This document shows positions 56,576-64,000 of a stretch of DNA of 64,000 nucleotides, piece after piece. The stretch covers positions 144,004-208,003 of the forward strand of contig WGMR01000008.1 in assembly GCA_016124955.1 (NCBI GenBank), in the 5' to 3' direction. This DNA comes from Alphaproteobacteria bacterium (GTDB lineage Bacteria; Pseudomonadota; Alphaproteobacteria; UBA9219; RFNS01). Below the pieces are notes generated by a model that had not been told where the DNA came from, ran no database searches, and worked only from the letters and a program-made list of their open reading frames with translations. The position numbers and the translations under genes were made by a program. Each line of letters opens with the position of its first letter. Positions within the stretch are counted from its first letter, which is position 1.

Positions 56576-57727
56576 ATGCCTCGGCAACCGGTGTTAAAAG
56601 ATTTCTCGGCCCAATCCTTACATATTCTGCCTGTTTTATTTGCCGTATCTTTGCTGGCGGCGCCCGCCTGCGCTTCCTCGCAGCCCGTTTTGTATGTCGG
56701 TGACAATGCCGGCGGGGTCGTGAACGGGGTGCAGGTTCTGGGCGCGACCACCGGCAATACGCCGTTAATCGCGCCGCTTGGTACCGATACGAATGTCGGG
56801 CTTATGCTGACAACGCAGGGCAGCGGCGTGCTTGCGTTGCAAACCGCCGGTAGCGGCAATGTCATCCTTGCGCCGGACAGCGGCGCTGTGGTTATCCCGG
56901 CATTCACGACTGCCGGCATTGTGTTGAATAGTTCATCCGGCGAATTATCGTCCGATACAGACCTTCCGGACGGAACGACGGCGACAACGCAAAGTGCCAG
57001 CGATAATTCAACCAAGCTTGCCACCACCGCCTATGTCGATGATGCCGTGAGTGGCGGCGGCGGGGCGATCAAGAGCGTCCATGTCCAGACCTTCACCAGC
57101 AGCGGCACCTATACGCCCACAACCGGCATGGCATATGCGATTGTGGAGGTTGTCGGCGGCGGCGGGGGTGGTTCGTCATCTGGACATGGCTCGATCGGCG
57201 GTACGGGCGGCGGATCCGGCGCATATTCCAGAAGTATCCTTACAGCGGCCACGATAGGCGCATCTCAAGCGGTCACTATTGGAAGCGGTGGTTCCGGCGG
57301 AGCAACAGGTAGCGCGGGTACGGGAGTCATTGGTAGTAATGGAGGCACCAGCAGTTTCGGGTCTTTGGTCACGGCGGGCGGCGGTTTTGGTGGAGCCGCA
57401 ACAGGCTATTTCAGCGGGCAAAATGCTCCGTCGAATCCCGGCGCAGGAGGCAATACGGGAACGGCCGATTTTGCAACTACCGGCAACCCCGGGATGCCAG
57501 GATTTGGCATGGCCGGTTGGGGGGCTGGTAACTTTGGACCTGGCGGCAATGGCGGCCCTTCTTATTTTGGTGGCAGTGGCAACGGTGGCGGATTTGGCGG
57601 CGGCACAGGAGGGACAGGTAGTAAAGGCGGCGGTGGCGGCGGTTCAGGTCCAGGAAATGGTGGCTTTTATGCCGGTGCTGCCGGCGGCAGCGGCATCGTC
57701 ATCGTCACGGAATACTGCACGCAATGA
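56576..57727 (+). CDS. Secreted glycine-rich protein with phage tail-fibre motif
   Basis: 383 residues from the ATG at 56576 (GGAAGGTG 4 nt upstream). A signal peptide ends near residue 33 (APACA). A beta-rich region (35-135) with repetitive NVGLMLTTQGSGVLAL follows. Then comes ASDNSTKLATTAYV (141-154), which is frequent before the receptor-binding part of phage tail fibres. The glycine-rich C-terminus (about 193-375) is over half Gly, with GGSGNGGGFGGG-like runs, and ends SGIVIVTEYC. It is probably an exported surface protein. It opens the accessory island, with its stop overlapping the upstream start candidates of the next gene. Confidence 0.78.
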   Translation: MPRQPVLKDFSAQSLHILPVLFAVSLLAAPACASSQPVLYVGDNAGGVVNGVQVLGATTGNTPLIAPLGTDTNVGLMLTTQGSGVLALQTAGSGNVILAPDSGAVVIPAFTTAGIVLNSSSGELSSDTDLPDGTTATTQSASDNSTKLATTAYVDDAVSGGGGAIKSVHVQTFTSSGTYTPTTGMAYAIVEVVGGGGGGSSSGHGSIGGTGGGSGAYSRSILTAATIGASQAVTIGSGGSGGATGSAGTGVIGSNGGTSSFGSLVTAGGGFGGAATGYFSGQNAPSNPGAGGNTGTADFATTGNPGMPGFGMAGWGAGNFGPGGNGGPSYFGGSGNGGGFGGGTGGTGSKGGGGGGSGPGNGGFYAGAAGGSGIVIVTEYCTQ

Positions 57728-57759
57728 GCCGGGTTGAGAGTCATATCAGGAGGTACACC

Positions 57760-59541
57760 ATGAGGAAGGACCGGAGCTGTCTAACTTTCGCTGTGCTGGC
57801 GCTGGCCTTCATGCCTGCTGCTGCCCACGCTAACTCTGCCGATTTTTCCGGTGCGGTCGCAATTGGCACCGGCTATGCGGGGGCGGTTGCGGCGCCGACG
57901 GACGGGCTGATTGTGGAAGGCGATGTCGGGATCGGCACAAGCACTGTTTCCCATACGCTTGAGCTGAACGGAACCTTCAATGCCGCAGGCGCAACGACAC
58001 TCGGCAGCACTTTGGATGTTACCGGGGCGGCAACATTGAGCAGTACGCTTGGCGTTACAGGCGCCACAACGCTCAGCGACACGTTGGCCGTAACCGGGGC
58101 GACGACGCTGGGCGATACGCTCGGCATTACCGGCGCGGTGACTCTTTCGGACCTCAATGCCGCAGGCGTGGTGACGACGGACGCTTCGGGCGTGCTTGCG
58201 ACCAACGCGACCCTTCCGGCCGGGCAATTCCCCGCTCTGACGGGCGATGTCACCACGGCGGGCGGCGTGCTCGCCACCACTGTGGCCGCCATACAGGGCG
58301 AAACGGTTAGCGGCACGACCGGCACTACGAGCGTCGTGTTTTCGGGCTCACCCACGATTGCGACACCGACGATTACGACCTCGGCCACCGTGCCGCTGGT
58401 GATCGGCGGCACGGGCGCAGCTTCCACGCTGACGCTTGAGAGCACCTCCGGCACCGGCACTTCCGACGCCATCATCTTCAACACCGGCAGCCAGGTGGAA
58501 GCGATGCGGATTACGACTGACGGGGCCATAGGGATTGGCACTGCTGCGCCGCTTGCCGGCGCGGCGCTCGATGTAAACGGGGTTGCGAATATTACATCCC
58601 TGAAGCTGAACCAAAACCCTGCGCCACACGCGCCGGGCGGCAGGCTTACGCTTTCCAGCAATACGCCTGTGATGATCGCGGACGTAAACGCCGCGACGAC
58701 GATTTATTACGCCGCTTTTGTGGGGGACCTTGTGCCGATTTATGACGGCACAAACTGGTCGGAATATGCGCTTGGCGGGCAAATCTCGCTGGCGCTCGAT
58801 AGCGATTCCGGCCACACCGGCTATCAGCAATCGGGTAAGCTGTTTGATCTTGTCATCCGCAACAATTCCGGCAGCGCGCAGCTTTGCACCGGCCCGGCCT
58901 GGAGCAGCGATACCGCGCGCGCCAGTGCAATCGTCATGCAAAATGGCATATGGACCAATTCGGGCAGCTGGACGGCGAAGTGCGATACAACATCATCGAC
59001 CTACACTTGTTCGGCGAACCAGTGCACCTATGTGGGCACTATGTATGCGACGGCGAACGGGCAGACGCAGATGAATATGTTTCCCGGCCAAGCTGCTGGC
59101 GGGACGAACAACATTGTTGGCCTTTACAATGCATACAATCGTGTAAGGCTTGTTTCGGTGGAAAGAGATAGTACCGCCAACTATAGCTACACGACAGGCG
59201 CATGGAGGGCATGCAACAATTCCACCAGCAACCGGATCACGTTTGTTGATGGTTTAGGGCAAAGCATTATTGTCGCGCCTATGCAAGGAAATCTTACGGT
59301 AGGAACTTCGGGATTTGCCATGCAATCTGCACTTGATGCTACATCGCCCAATGGCTCCGGTTATCAGCCGGCAACGAACTTTACGCCCTCTTCAGGAACC
59401 GTACTCTTTTCGGGGGCGACAACGGCGTATTATGTGCCCGTTCTGGGGCTGCATTTTGTGCAGTGTATCGAATACGGCGGCATTAACGATACTTTCAGGC
59501 CGCCTTTCAGATATATGCTTGCAATAGAAATGGACAATTAA
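57760..59541 (+). CDS. Secreted repeat protein, tail-fibre/adhesin-like
   Basis: 593 residues from the ATG at 57760, with a strong AGGAGGT SD 7 nt upstream. The signal peptide ends near residue 24 (AAAHA). Four to five 12-residue repeats (about 77-132) read T-L-x-x-T-L-x-V-T-G-A-T, a triple-stranded beta-helix style repeat as in phage tail fibres. Next come GVGTS/ALDVNG-type motifs (GIGTAAPLAGAALDVNG) that mark the base of trimeric fibre heads. The C-terminal half (about 310-593) is Ser/Thr/Asn-rich with several cysteines. It probably forms a trimeric extracellular fibre. No phage structural genes accompany it. It is cotranscribed with the glycine-rich gene. Confidence 0.78.
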   Translation: MRKDRSCLTFAVLALAFMPAAAHANSADFSGAVAIGTGYAGAVAAPTDGLIVEGDVGIGTSTVSHTLELNGTFNAAGATTLGSTLDVTGAATLSSTLGVTGATTLSDTLAVTGATTLGDTLGITGAVTLSDLNAAGVVTTDASGVLATNATLPAGQFPALTGDVTTAGGVLATTVAAIQGETVSGTTGTTSVVFSGSPTIATPTITTSATVPLVIGGTGAASTLTLESTSGTGTSDAIIFNTGSQVEAMRITTDGAIGIGTAAPLAGAALDVNGVANITSLKLNQNPAPHAPGGRLTLSSNTPVMIADVNAATTIYYAAFVGDLVPIYDGTNWSEYALGGQISLALDSDSGHTGYQQSGKLFDLVIRNNSGSAQLCTGPAWSSDTARASAIVMQNGIWTNSGSWTAKCDTTSSTYTCSANQCTYVGTMYATANGQTQMNMFPGQAAGGTNNIVGLYNAYNRVRLVSVERDSTANYSYTTGAWRACNNSTSNRITFVDGLGQSIIVAPMQGNLTVGTSGFAMQSALDATSPNGSGYQPATNFTPSSGTVLFSGATTAYYVPVLGLHFVQCIEYGGINDTFRPPFRYMLAIEMDN

Positions 59542-59598
59542 AAGTTTTTTGCAATATGATAAATCCCGATTCGTATTTTATTTAGAAAGGTTTCTCAC

Positions 59599-60486
59599 GT
59601 GCATCCAAGGCAATATGATCAAGAAGCTGCCGAGCGTGCAAAGGCGTTGCGCGCAGCCTACGATAGTGATCCCGAGGGGATTAAGGGCGAGATCAAAAAG
59701 GAAGTATCAAAATACCACTTTTATCATGATATCGAAATTGTCCCTGGCGTTAGAACGGATTGTTTTCCGCACGCACACACTCTTGTTAACCCTATCATGG
59801 AAGTCAGCAAGCAGCTTGATTTCAAGGGCAAACGTGTACTCGATATTGGGTGCCGTGATGGTGCCATGGCTCTTTATGCGGAATCGATGGGGGCAAGCGA
59901 GGTCTATGGCATCGATAACGATTGCTCCATGGGTTTGATGAACTTTGTTATTCCCTTCAAAAACTCATCTATTAAGTTGATTGAGTGCAATCTTAACGAA
60001 CTGGACCGACATGATCTCGGGCAGTTCGACATTATTTTCTTTTGTGGTGTCTTGTACCATTTGCAATCCCCGTTTTGGGGGCTGCGGCAGGTTGCGCAAT
60101 CCATGCGTGAAGGGGGAACTGTAATACTTGAAACCTCGATTCTTGATGTATTTCATGATTTTCCGATTGTTGCATACCTTACCTACGAAACGTCTCCCTA
60201 TGAGGCAACTAGTCCAACTTTCTATAACCTTGCAGGGTTGCGCCGCGCTGTTGGTTTATTTGGATTCGAGGAGTATGGGCAATCAACAAGATGGAAAGAT
60301 AAACCCGTCGATGCAGGAAAATACTTTCCTGAGTTTGCTAAACACAATGATCAACTCTCCAAGATAGATGTGTACCGTCAAACAACCCTTTTTAAAAAGG
60401 TGGAAACGGCGAAGCTAAAAGGGCTGGAAGGCTATTTTGAAGGCCTGCATAGTATGCACAGCAAGGGAAAAGACAGGTGGAATTAG
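59599..60486 (+). CDS. CmoB-like class I SAM-dependent methyltransferase
   Basis: 295 residues from a GTG start (AAAGG about 9 nt upstream). The SAM-binding motif I is VLDIGCRDG (80-88), followed by YGIDND and FCGVLYHLQSP. The upstream segment FYHDIEIVPGVRTD resembles the DUF1698/CmoB-like family, which includes tRNA and small-molecule methyltransferases. The gene is markedly A+T-rich (one sampled 60-base segment is about 37% GC) against its surroundings, a sign of recent acquisition. It follows the two secreted-protein genes and may modify a surface glycan (inference). Confidence 0.8.
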   Translation: MHPRQYDQEAAERAKALRAAYDSDPEGIKGEIKKEVSKYHFYHDIEIVPGVRTDCFPHAHTLVNPIMEVSKQLDFKGKRVLDIGCRDGAMALYAESMGASEVYGIDNDCSMGLMNFVIPFKNSSIKLIECNLNELDRHDLGQFDIIFFCGVLYHLQSPFWGLRQVAQSMREGGTVILETSILDVFHDFPIVAYLTYETSPYEATSPTFYNLAGLRRAVGLFGFEEYGQSTRWKDKPVDAGKYFPEFAKHNDQLSKIDVYRQTTLFKKVETAKLKGLEGYFEGLHSMHSKGKDRWN

Positions 60487-60499
60487 ATCGCCTTATCTT

Positions 60500-62680
60500 C
60501 TAGCCCAGTCTATCCCGATTAAAAATAAGCTGCGGGGGCATGCTTTTTGCCTCGTCCGCGCTGCCCCGGCCCGAAAGGGAGGGGTTGTTCATAAAATAAT
60601 CATGGGCGCAGAAGCCGGTGCCATCATCGGCCGCCCTTGTATAACTGCCATCCGGTTCCAGAAGCCAGCTTTGCCGTCTGTCGTTGAGGTTGGCGACCAT
60701 AATCTGTTCCAGAACTTGCTGTTTCACGGTTGCGTTTTCGATCGGCACCAGCGTTTCGATGCGGCGATCGAGGTTGCGCGGCATCCAGTCAGCCGACGAA
60801 ATAAAAACCTTGGCTTCCGCCGAAGGCAGGCCTTGCCCGTTGCCGAAGCAGACGACGCGGCTGTGTTCAAGGAAGCGGCCGACGATGCTTTTTACCCTTA
60901 TATTTTCGGAAAGGCCGGCAACGCCGGGGCGCAGGCAGCATGCGCCGCGCACCACAAGGTCTATCTGCACGCCGGCGCATGAAGCTTCGTAAAGCCTGTC
61001 GATAATGGCCGGATCAACCAGCGCGTTCATTTTGGCCCAGATTTGCCCGGCACGGCCCGCGCGGGCGTGGGCGATTTCATCCGCGATCAATTGTTCCAGC
61101 GTTTGCCGCAGCCCGGTGGGAGATATGATCAGCTTCCCGAGGCCCTGCGGCGTGGCATAGCCGGTCATGTAGTTGAAGATATGCACGGTGTCTTCGCAGA
61201 TTACCGGGTCGCACGAGAAGTAGGAAAGATCGGTATAGATCTTGGCGTTGGTCGGGTGGTAATTGCCGGTGCCGAGATGGACGTAGGAACGCAGGCCTTC
61301 GCCTTCGCGCCGGACCACGAGCGATATCTTGGAATGGGTTTTTAGATCGACGAATCCGAACATGACCTGCGCGCCCGCGCGCTCCAGATCGCGCGCCCAG
61401 CGTATGTTGGCTTCTTCGTCGAAGCGGGCCTTGAGCTCGACCATCACGATCACGCTCTTGCCCGCTTCCGCCGCTTCGATCAGCGCTTTGACGATGGGCG
61501 AATCCTTGCTGGTGCGGTACAGCGTTTGCTTGATGGCCACTACGTTCGGGTCGCGCGCCGCCTGCCGCAGAAATTGCACCACCACATCGAAACTTTCATA
61601 CGGGTGGTGGACGATGATATCCTTGGCGCGGATCGCGGCGAAACAATCGCCGCTGTGTTCGCGGATGCGTTCGGGAAAGCGTTCCTTGAAGACCGGGAAC
61701 AGCAAATCGGGCCTGTCGGGTGTGATGATCTTGTTGACATCGGCCAGGCGGATGGTACCGCTGTTGACCACCATGCGTTCGGGCGGCACATCAAGTTCGT
61801 CGCACAGAAATTCGCGCAGCTCGGCCGGCATGGTGGAAGCGACCGCAAGCCTGATCACGCGCCCGCGATAGCGCCGCTTCAGCGCGGTTTCGTAATGGCG
61901 CACAAGATCATCGGTATCTTCGTCGAACTGGATCTCGCTGTTGCGCAGCACGCGGAAAGCGCCGTGGCTCAGCACTTCGAACTGCGGGAATAGCTGATCG
62001 AGGAAGCACATGGCGGCGTGCTCGAGCAGCACGAAACGGATGGTTGCCTCGCCGTCATGCTGCGGCAGGCGGATGAAGCGTTCGAGCTGCATCGGGAGCG
62101 GTATCAGCGCCATCATCTTTTCGCGCGCCGCCGGGTCGAACAGATGCAGCGCCAGCGCCACGCCGGAATTGGGAATGAAGGGGAAGGGGTGCGCCGGATC
62201 GACCGCGACCGGCGTCAGCAGCGGCAAAATATTGCTTTTGAAATGCTGCAACAGCCAATCGTGGTCAGCGAGCGAAAGATCTTCCGGCTCCACGATCAGG
62301 ATATCGTTACGCGCCAGCGCGCGCTGCAACCCGTGCCACGTGACCTGCATATCCTGTATCAGCGCGCGCGTCAGTTCGTTGGCCATAGCCAGAAGCTGCG
62401 CCGCCGTTTTGCCGTCGTCGGTGCGCAGCGGCACCTTGGCTTCCATCTGCGCTTCAATTCCCGCCGTGCGCACGATGGTGAATTCATCAAGGTTGCTGGC
62501 GGCGATGCTGAGGAAGCGCACCCGCTCAAGCAGGGGGTGCCGTTCGTTCATCGCTTCTTCAAGCACGCGCCGGTTGAAAGCCAGCCACGATTGCTCGCGG
62601 TTGATAAAGCGTTCCGGCGCGTCATGGCTTATCGCCCGTTCCGGCGCTGCTGAGGGTGGGGTTGCTGGGCTGTCTGGCAT
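60500..62680 (-). CDS. ppk1: Polyphosphate kinase 1
   Basis: 726 residues from the ATG at 62680. The four PPK1 domains are present: the N-terminal FINREQSWLAFNRRVLEEA, head domain, and two C-terminal phospholipase-D-like halves. The latter hold the autophosphorylated histidine region (KDIIVHHPYESFDVV) and KTHSKISLVVRREGEGL, with SADWMPRNLDRRIE near the C-terminus. It makes inorganic polyphosphate from ATP. ppx, its usual neighbour, lies 4.2 kb downstream after the island. Its stop is 13 nt from the convergent methyltransferase stop. Confidence 0.96.
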   Translation of the reverse strand: MPDSPATPPSAAPERAISHDAPERFINREQSWLAFNRRVLEEAMNERHPLLERVRFLSIAASNLDEFTIVRTAGIEAQMEAKVPLRTDDGKTAAQLLAMANELTRALIQDMQVTWHGLQRALARNDILIVEPEDLSLADHDWLLQHFKSNILPLLTPVAVDPAHPFPFIPNSGVALALHLFDPAAREKMMALIPLPMQLERFIRLPQHDGEATIRFVLLEHAAMCFLDQLFPQFEVLSHGAFRVLRNSEIQFDEDTDDLVRHYETALKRRYRGRVIRLAVASTMPAELREFLCDELDVPPERMVVNSGTIRLADVNKIITPDRPDLLFPVFKERFPERIREHSGDCFAAIRAKDIIVHHPYESFDVVVQFLRQAARDPNVVAIKQTLYRTSKDSPIVKALIEAAEAGKSVIVMVELKARFDEEANIRWARDLERAGAQVMFGFVDLKTHSKISLVVRREGEGLRSYVHLGTGNYHPTNAKIYTDLSYFSCDPVICEDTVHIFNYMTGYATPQGLGKLIISPTGLRQTLEQLIADEIAHARAGRAGQIWAKMNALVDPAIIDRLYEASCAGVQIDLVVRGACCLRPGVAGLSENIRVKSIVGRFLEHSRVVCFGNGQGLPSAEAKVFISSADWMPRNLDRRIETLVPIENATVKQQVLEQIMVANLNDRRQSWLLEPDGSYTRAADDGTGFCAHDYFMNNPSLSGRGSADEAKSMPPQLIFNRDRLG

Positions 62681-62771
62681 GGGCAAGGATGGGCTATCAA
62701 TGTTCCTGTCTATATATTAGAACATAAGCAACGTTAAAAAATGTATAGCAATGATATCAGGTGGTTAACAT

Positions 62772-63290
62772 ATGCTTCGTCTTGCGTTGCTGCGCCATGC
62801 CAAGGCCGCCCCGGAACAGCCGGGCGGCGACGATTTTTCCCGCCCGCTGCACGAACGGGGTGAAAGCGAAGCGCCGATGGTCCGTTATTGGCTGCGGCAG
62901 CGAAAGATCAGGTTCGATCTCGCGCTCTGTTCACCCGCAAAACGCACAACCATGACGGCCGATATTGTTTTGCCCGGCGTCGCGGGCAAGCGTATCGAAC
63001 TGCAGACGCTCTATCACTGCTCGATCAACGATATTCTCGCCGCCCTGATGGTCAATGCCGCGGAAGCGGAATCGGTTGTTATTGTCGGGCATAACCCGGT
63101 GATGGCCGACATGGCGCACTGGCTTGTCGGGCATGGCGATATGGAGCAGCGCGCGCGCCTTGTCGGCGGCTACCCGCCGGGCAGCATCATGATCGCCGAC
63201 CTGCCGGTGGATACATGGAAGGATGTAAGGCAGGGTTGCGGCACGCTGGTGCATTTCGTGCGGCCCAAGGATATCGCACAGGGCAGCTAA
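62772..63290 (+). CDS. sixA: SixA-like phosphohistidine phosphatase
   Basis: 172 residues. The histidine-phosphatase RHG-type motif is LLRHAKA (R8, H9), with the second catalytic His in VVIVGHNPVMADMAHWL and an Arg in SPAKRT. SixA proteins remove phosphate from histidine in phosphorelays such as PTS or ArcB. It is divergent from ppk1 by 91 bp. Its TAA stop overlaps the convergent small membrane protein stop (CTAA). Confidence 0.9.
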   Translation: MLRLALLRHAKAAPEQPGGDDFSRPLHERGESEAPMVRYWLRQRKIRFDLALCSPAKRTTMTADIVLPGVAGKRIELQTLYHCSINDILAALMVNAAEAESVVIVGHNPVMADMAHWLVGHGDMEQRARLVGGYPPGSIMIADLPVDTWKDVRQGCGTLVHFVRPKDIAQGS

Positions 63291-63676
63291 CGCAATTCGT
63301 TGCGCCGGGCCCAGTATGTGCCGACATCCTTGCCGATTTCAGCGCCGCAAGCGATTGCCCAGAAAACCAGTGCTGCTCCCGCGCCTGCGGGCCCGGAATA
63401 TGCAACCATATTGGCGATGCCCGCGAGAATAAAAAATCCGCGCCGCGCGTTATCGAGCGCAGACAGTTTTCCGAATTCAAGAACTGTTTTAGTGAAGAAG
63501 GTCGTGGCAAGCGCAAACACGATGAGGCTGGGTATGGCAAAGGGGCTGAAAGTTGCCGCCGCGGCAGCGCCGAACAACCCGGTTATTTCGCCGCCCATGC
63601 CGACAATAGCGGCGCCGGAACCATAACCAATGGCTGCAAATATTTTTTCACGCCCGTTTGGCGCCGCGCCGTTCAT
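63287..63676 (-). CDS. Small membrane protein of unknown function
   Basis: 129 residues from the ATG at 63676 (AAGGA 9 nt upstream); the frame extends 29 codons further. Two to three hydrophobic stretches (IFAAIGYGSGAAIVGM, ITGLFGAAAAATFSPFAI, MVAYSGPAGAGAALVFWAIA) suggest an integral inner-membrane protein with a Gly/Ala-rich packing surface. No family is recognised. It lies between sixA and msrA with no obvious partner. Confidence 0.68.
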   Translation of the reverse strand: MNGAAPNGREKIFAAIGYGSGAAIVGMGGEITGLFGAAAAATFSPFAIPSLIVFALATTFFTKTVLEFGKLSALDNARRGFFILAGIANMVAYSGPAGAGAALVFWAIACGAEIGKDVGTYWARRNELR

Positions 63677-63801
63677 AACATTATTCCTTGTTATATGCTC
63701 GAAAAATGAATTGCGTATTTTATAGACATGTACGATATTTTGCCAATCTTGTAATGCTGACATTGTAATATGTGCCCGTTTATCAGGATAAAGAAGCAGC
63801 T

Positions 63802-64000
63802 ATGACAGAACAAGCCATGTTCGGTGCGGGGTGTTTCTGGGGCGTTGAGTCTGCGTTCGCAAAGCAGCCGGGTGTTCTGGAAACCGCGGTCGGCTATAGC
63901 GGGGGCCAGACCGAACGGCCGACCTATGAAGATGTGTGCAACCATGGCACCGGCCATGCCGAAGTAGTGCATGTGCGGTTCGATCCGCAGCAGATAGCCT
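63802..64000 (+). CDS. msrA: Peptide methionine sulfoxide reductase MsrA, 3' end outside window
   Basis: The first 66 codons are present. [19 protein letters not shown] carries the catalytic Cys11 in the invariant GCFWG, and [28 protein letters not shown] is the standard MsrA segment (quoted here in pieces: AVGYSGG, then GTGHAE). MsrA reduces methionine-S-sulfoxide in proteins using thioredoxin. The frame continues past the right edge. Confidence 0.95.
   Translation, partial: MTEQAMFGAGCFWGVESAFAKQPGVLETAVGYSGGQTERPTYEDVCNHGTGHAEVVHVRFDPQQIA

Noticed and set aside
56576-59541. Prophage remnant because of fibre-like motifs
   Set aside because: Both proteins have Sec signal peptides, and no capsid, terminase, integrase or lysis genes are present.

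Overview
The window is a compact, roughly 60% GC stretch of an alphaproteobacterial chromosome. The evidence for the group is the circularly permuted two-piece tmRNA, the pleD-divK pair, an EipB-like periplasmic protein, COQ9, DUF1491, an alpha-type SspB and a 1603-residue NAD-glutamate dehydrogenase. The species cannot be named from sequence alone. Nearly all of the DNA is coding. Many convergent neighbours share or almost share stop codons, and many co-directional genes overlap by 4 nt.

Layout. 0-3 kb: start of the division and cell-wall (dcw) cluster (mraZ, partial rsmH) with four MraZ boxes, and an MscS channel. 3-7.4 kb: RNase P RNA, an OmpA-type outer-membrane protein, a chemoreceptor and proline iminopeptidase. 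7.4-12.7 kb: giant NAD-GDH and tRNA-Gly(GCC), separated by an A/T-only palindrome. 12.8-16.2 kb: operon of CnoX-like thioredoxin, LON-domain protein, Trm112-like protein and GabD. 16.2-21.2 kb: minus-strand run of a HEPN-like protein, MurL-type epimerase, MurD-type ligase and D-amino-acid dehydrogenase. 21.6-25.6 kb: small secreted protein, leucyl aminopeptidase, ankyrin protein, MarR regulator, NlpC/P60 peptidase. 25.6-34.2 kb: Yej-type peptide ABC transporter, split by a SulP transporter, then SapC and DUF1491 proteins. 34.2-38.3 kb: SurE, sigma-54 response regulator, S21, deformylase, COQ9. 38.4-40.6 kb: tandem DUF1513 lipoproteins, the second frameshifted. 40.6-41.6 kb: sspB directly downstream of permuted ssrA. 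41.8-46.7 kb: repeat-rich secreted protein, thyA-folA-crcB, prfC, GNAT. 46.9-51.2 kb: KamA-type aminomutase, PleD, DivK, EipB. 51.5-56.3 kb: second diguanylate cyclase, aspS, rnd, ppx. 56.5-60.5 kb: accessory island of two secreted phage-fibre-like proteins and a low-GC methyltransferase. 60.5-64 kb: ppk1, sixA, small membrane protein, partial msrA.

How the genes fit together. Envelope biology dominates: peptidoglycan stem-peptide synthesis by an L-Glu ligase plus MurL epimerase route (inferred), peptidoglycan-binding OmpA, NlpC/P60, EipB, and SapC. Cell-cycle and second-messenger control comes from DivK, PleD and another GGDEF protein, with CtrA-like sites before divK and the chemoreceptor. 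Translation quality control joins tmRNA, SspB, RF3, deformylase and S21.

The strongest leads are the murL/murD/dadA run, the ssrA-sspB linkage with a non-standard tag, the island between ppx and ppk1, the frameshifted DUF1513 duplicate, and the MSPEER-repeat secreted protein. No CRISPR array, complete prophage, insertion sequence or recognised defence island was found.
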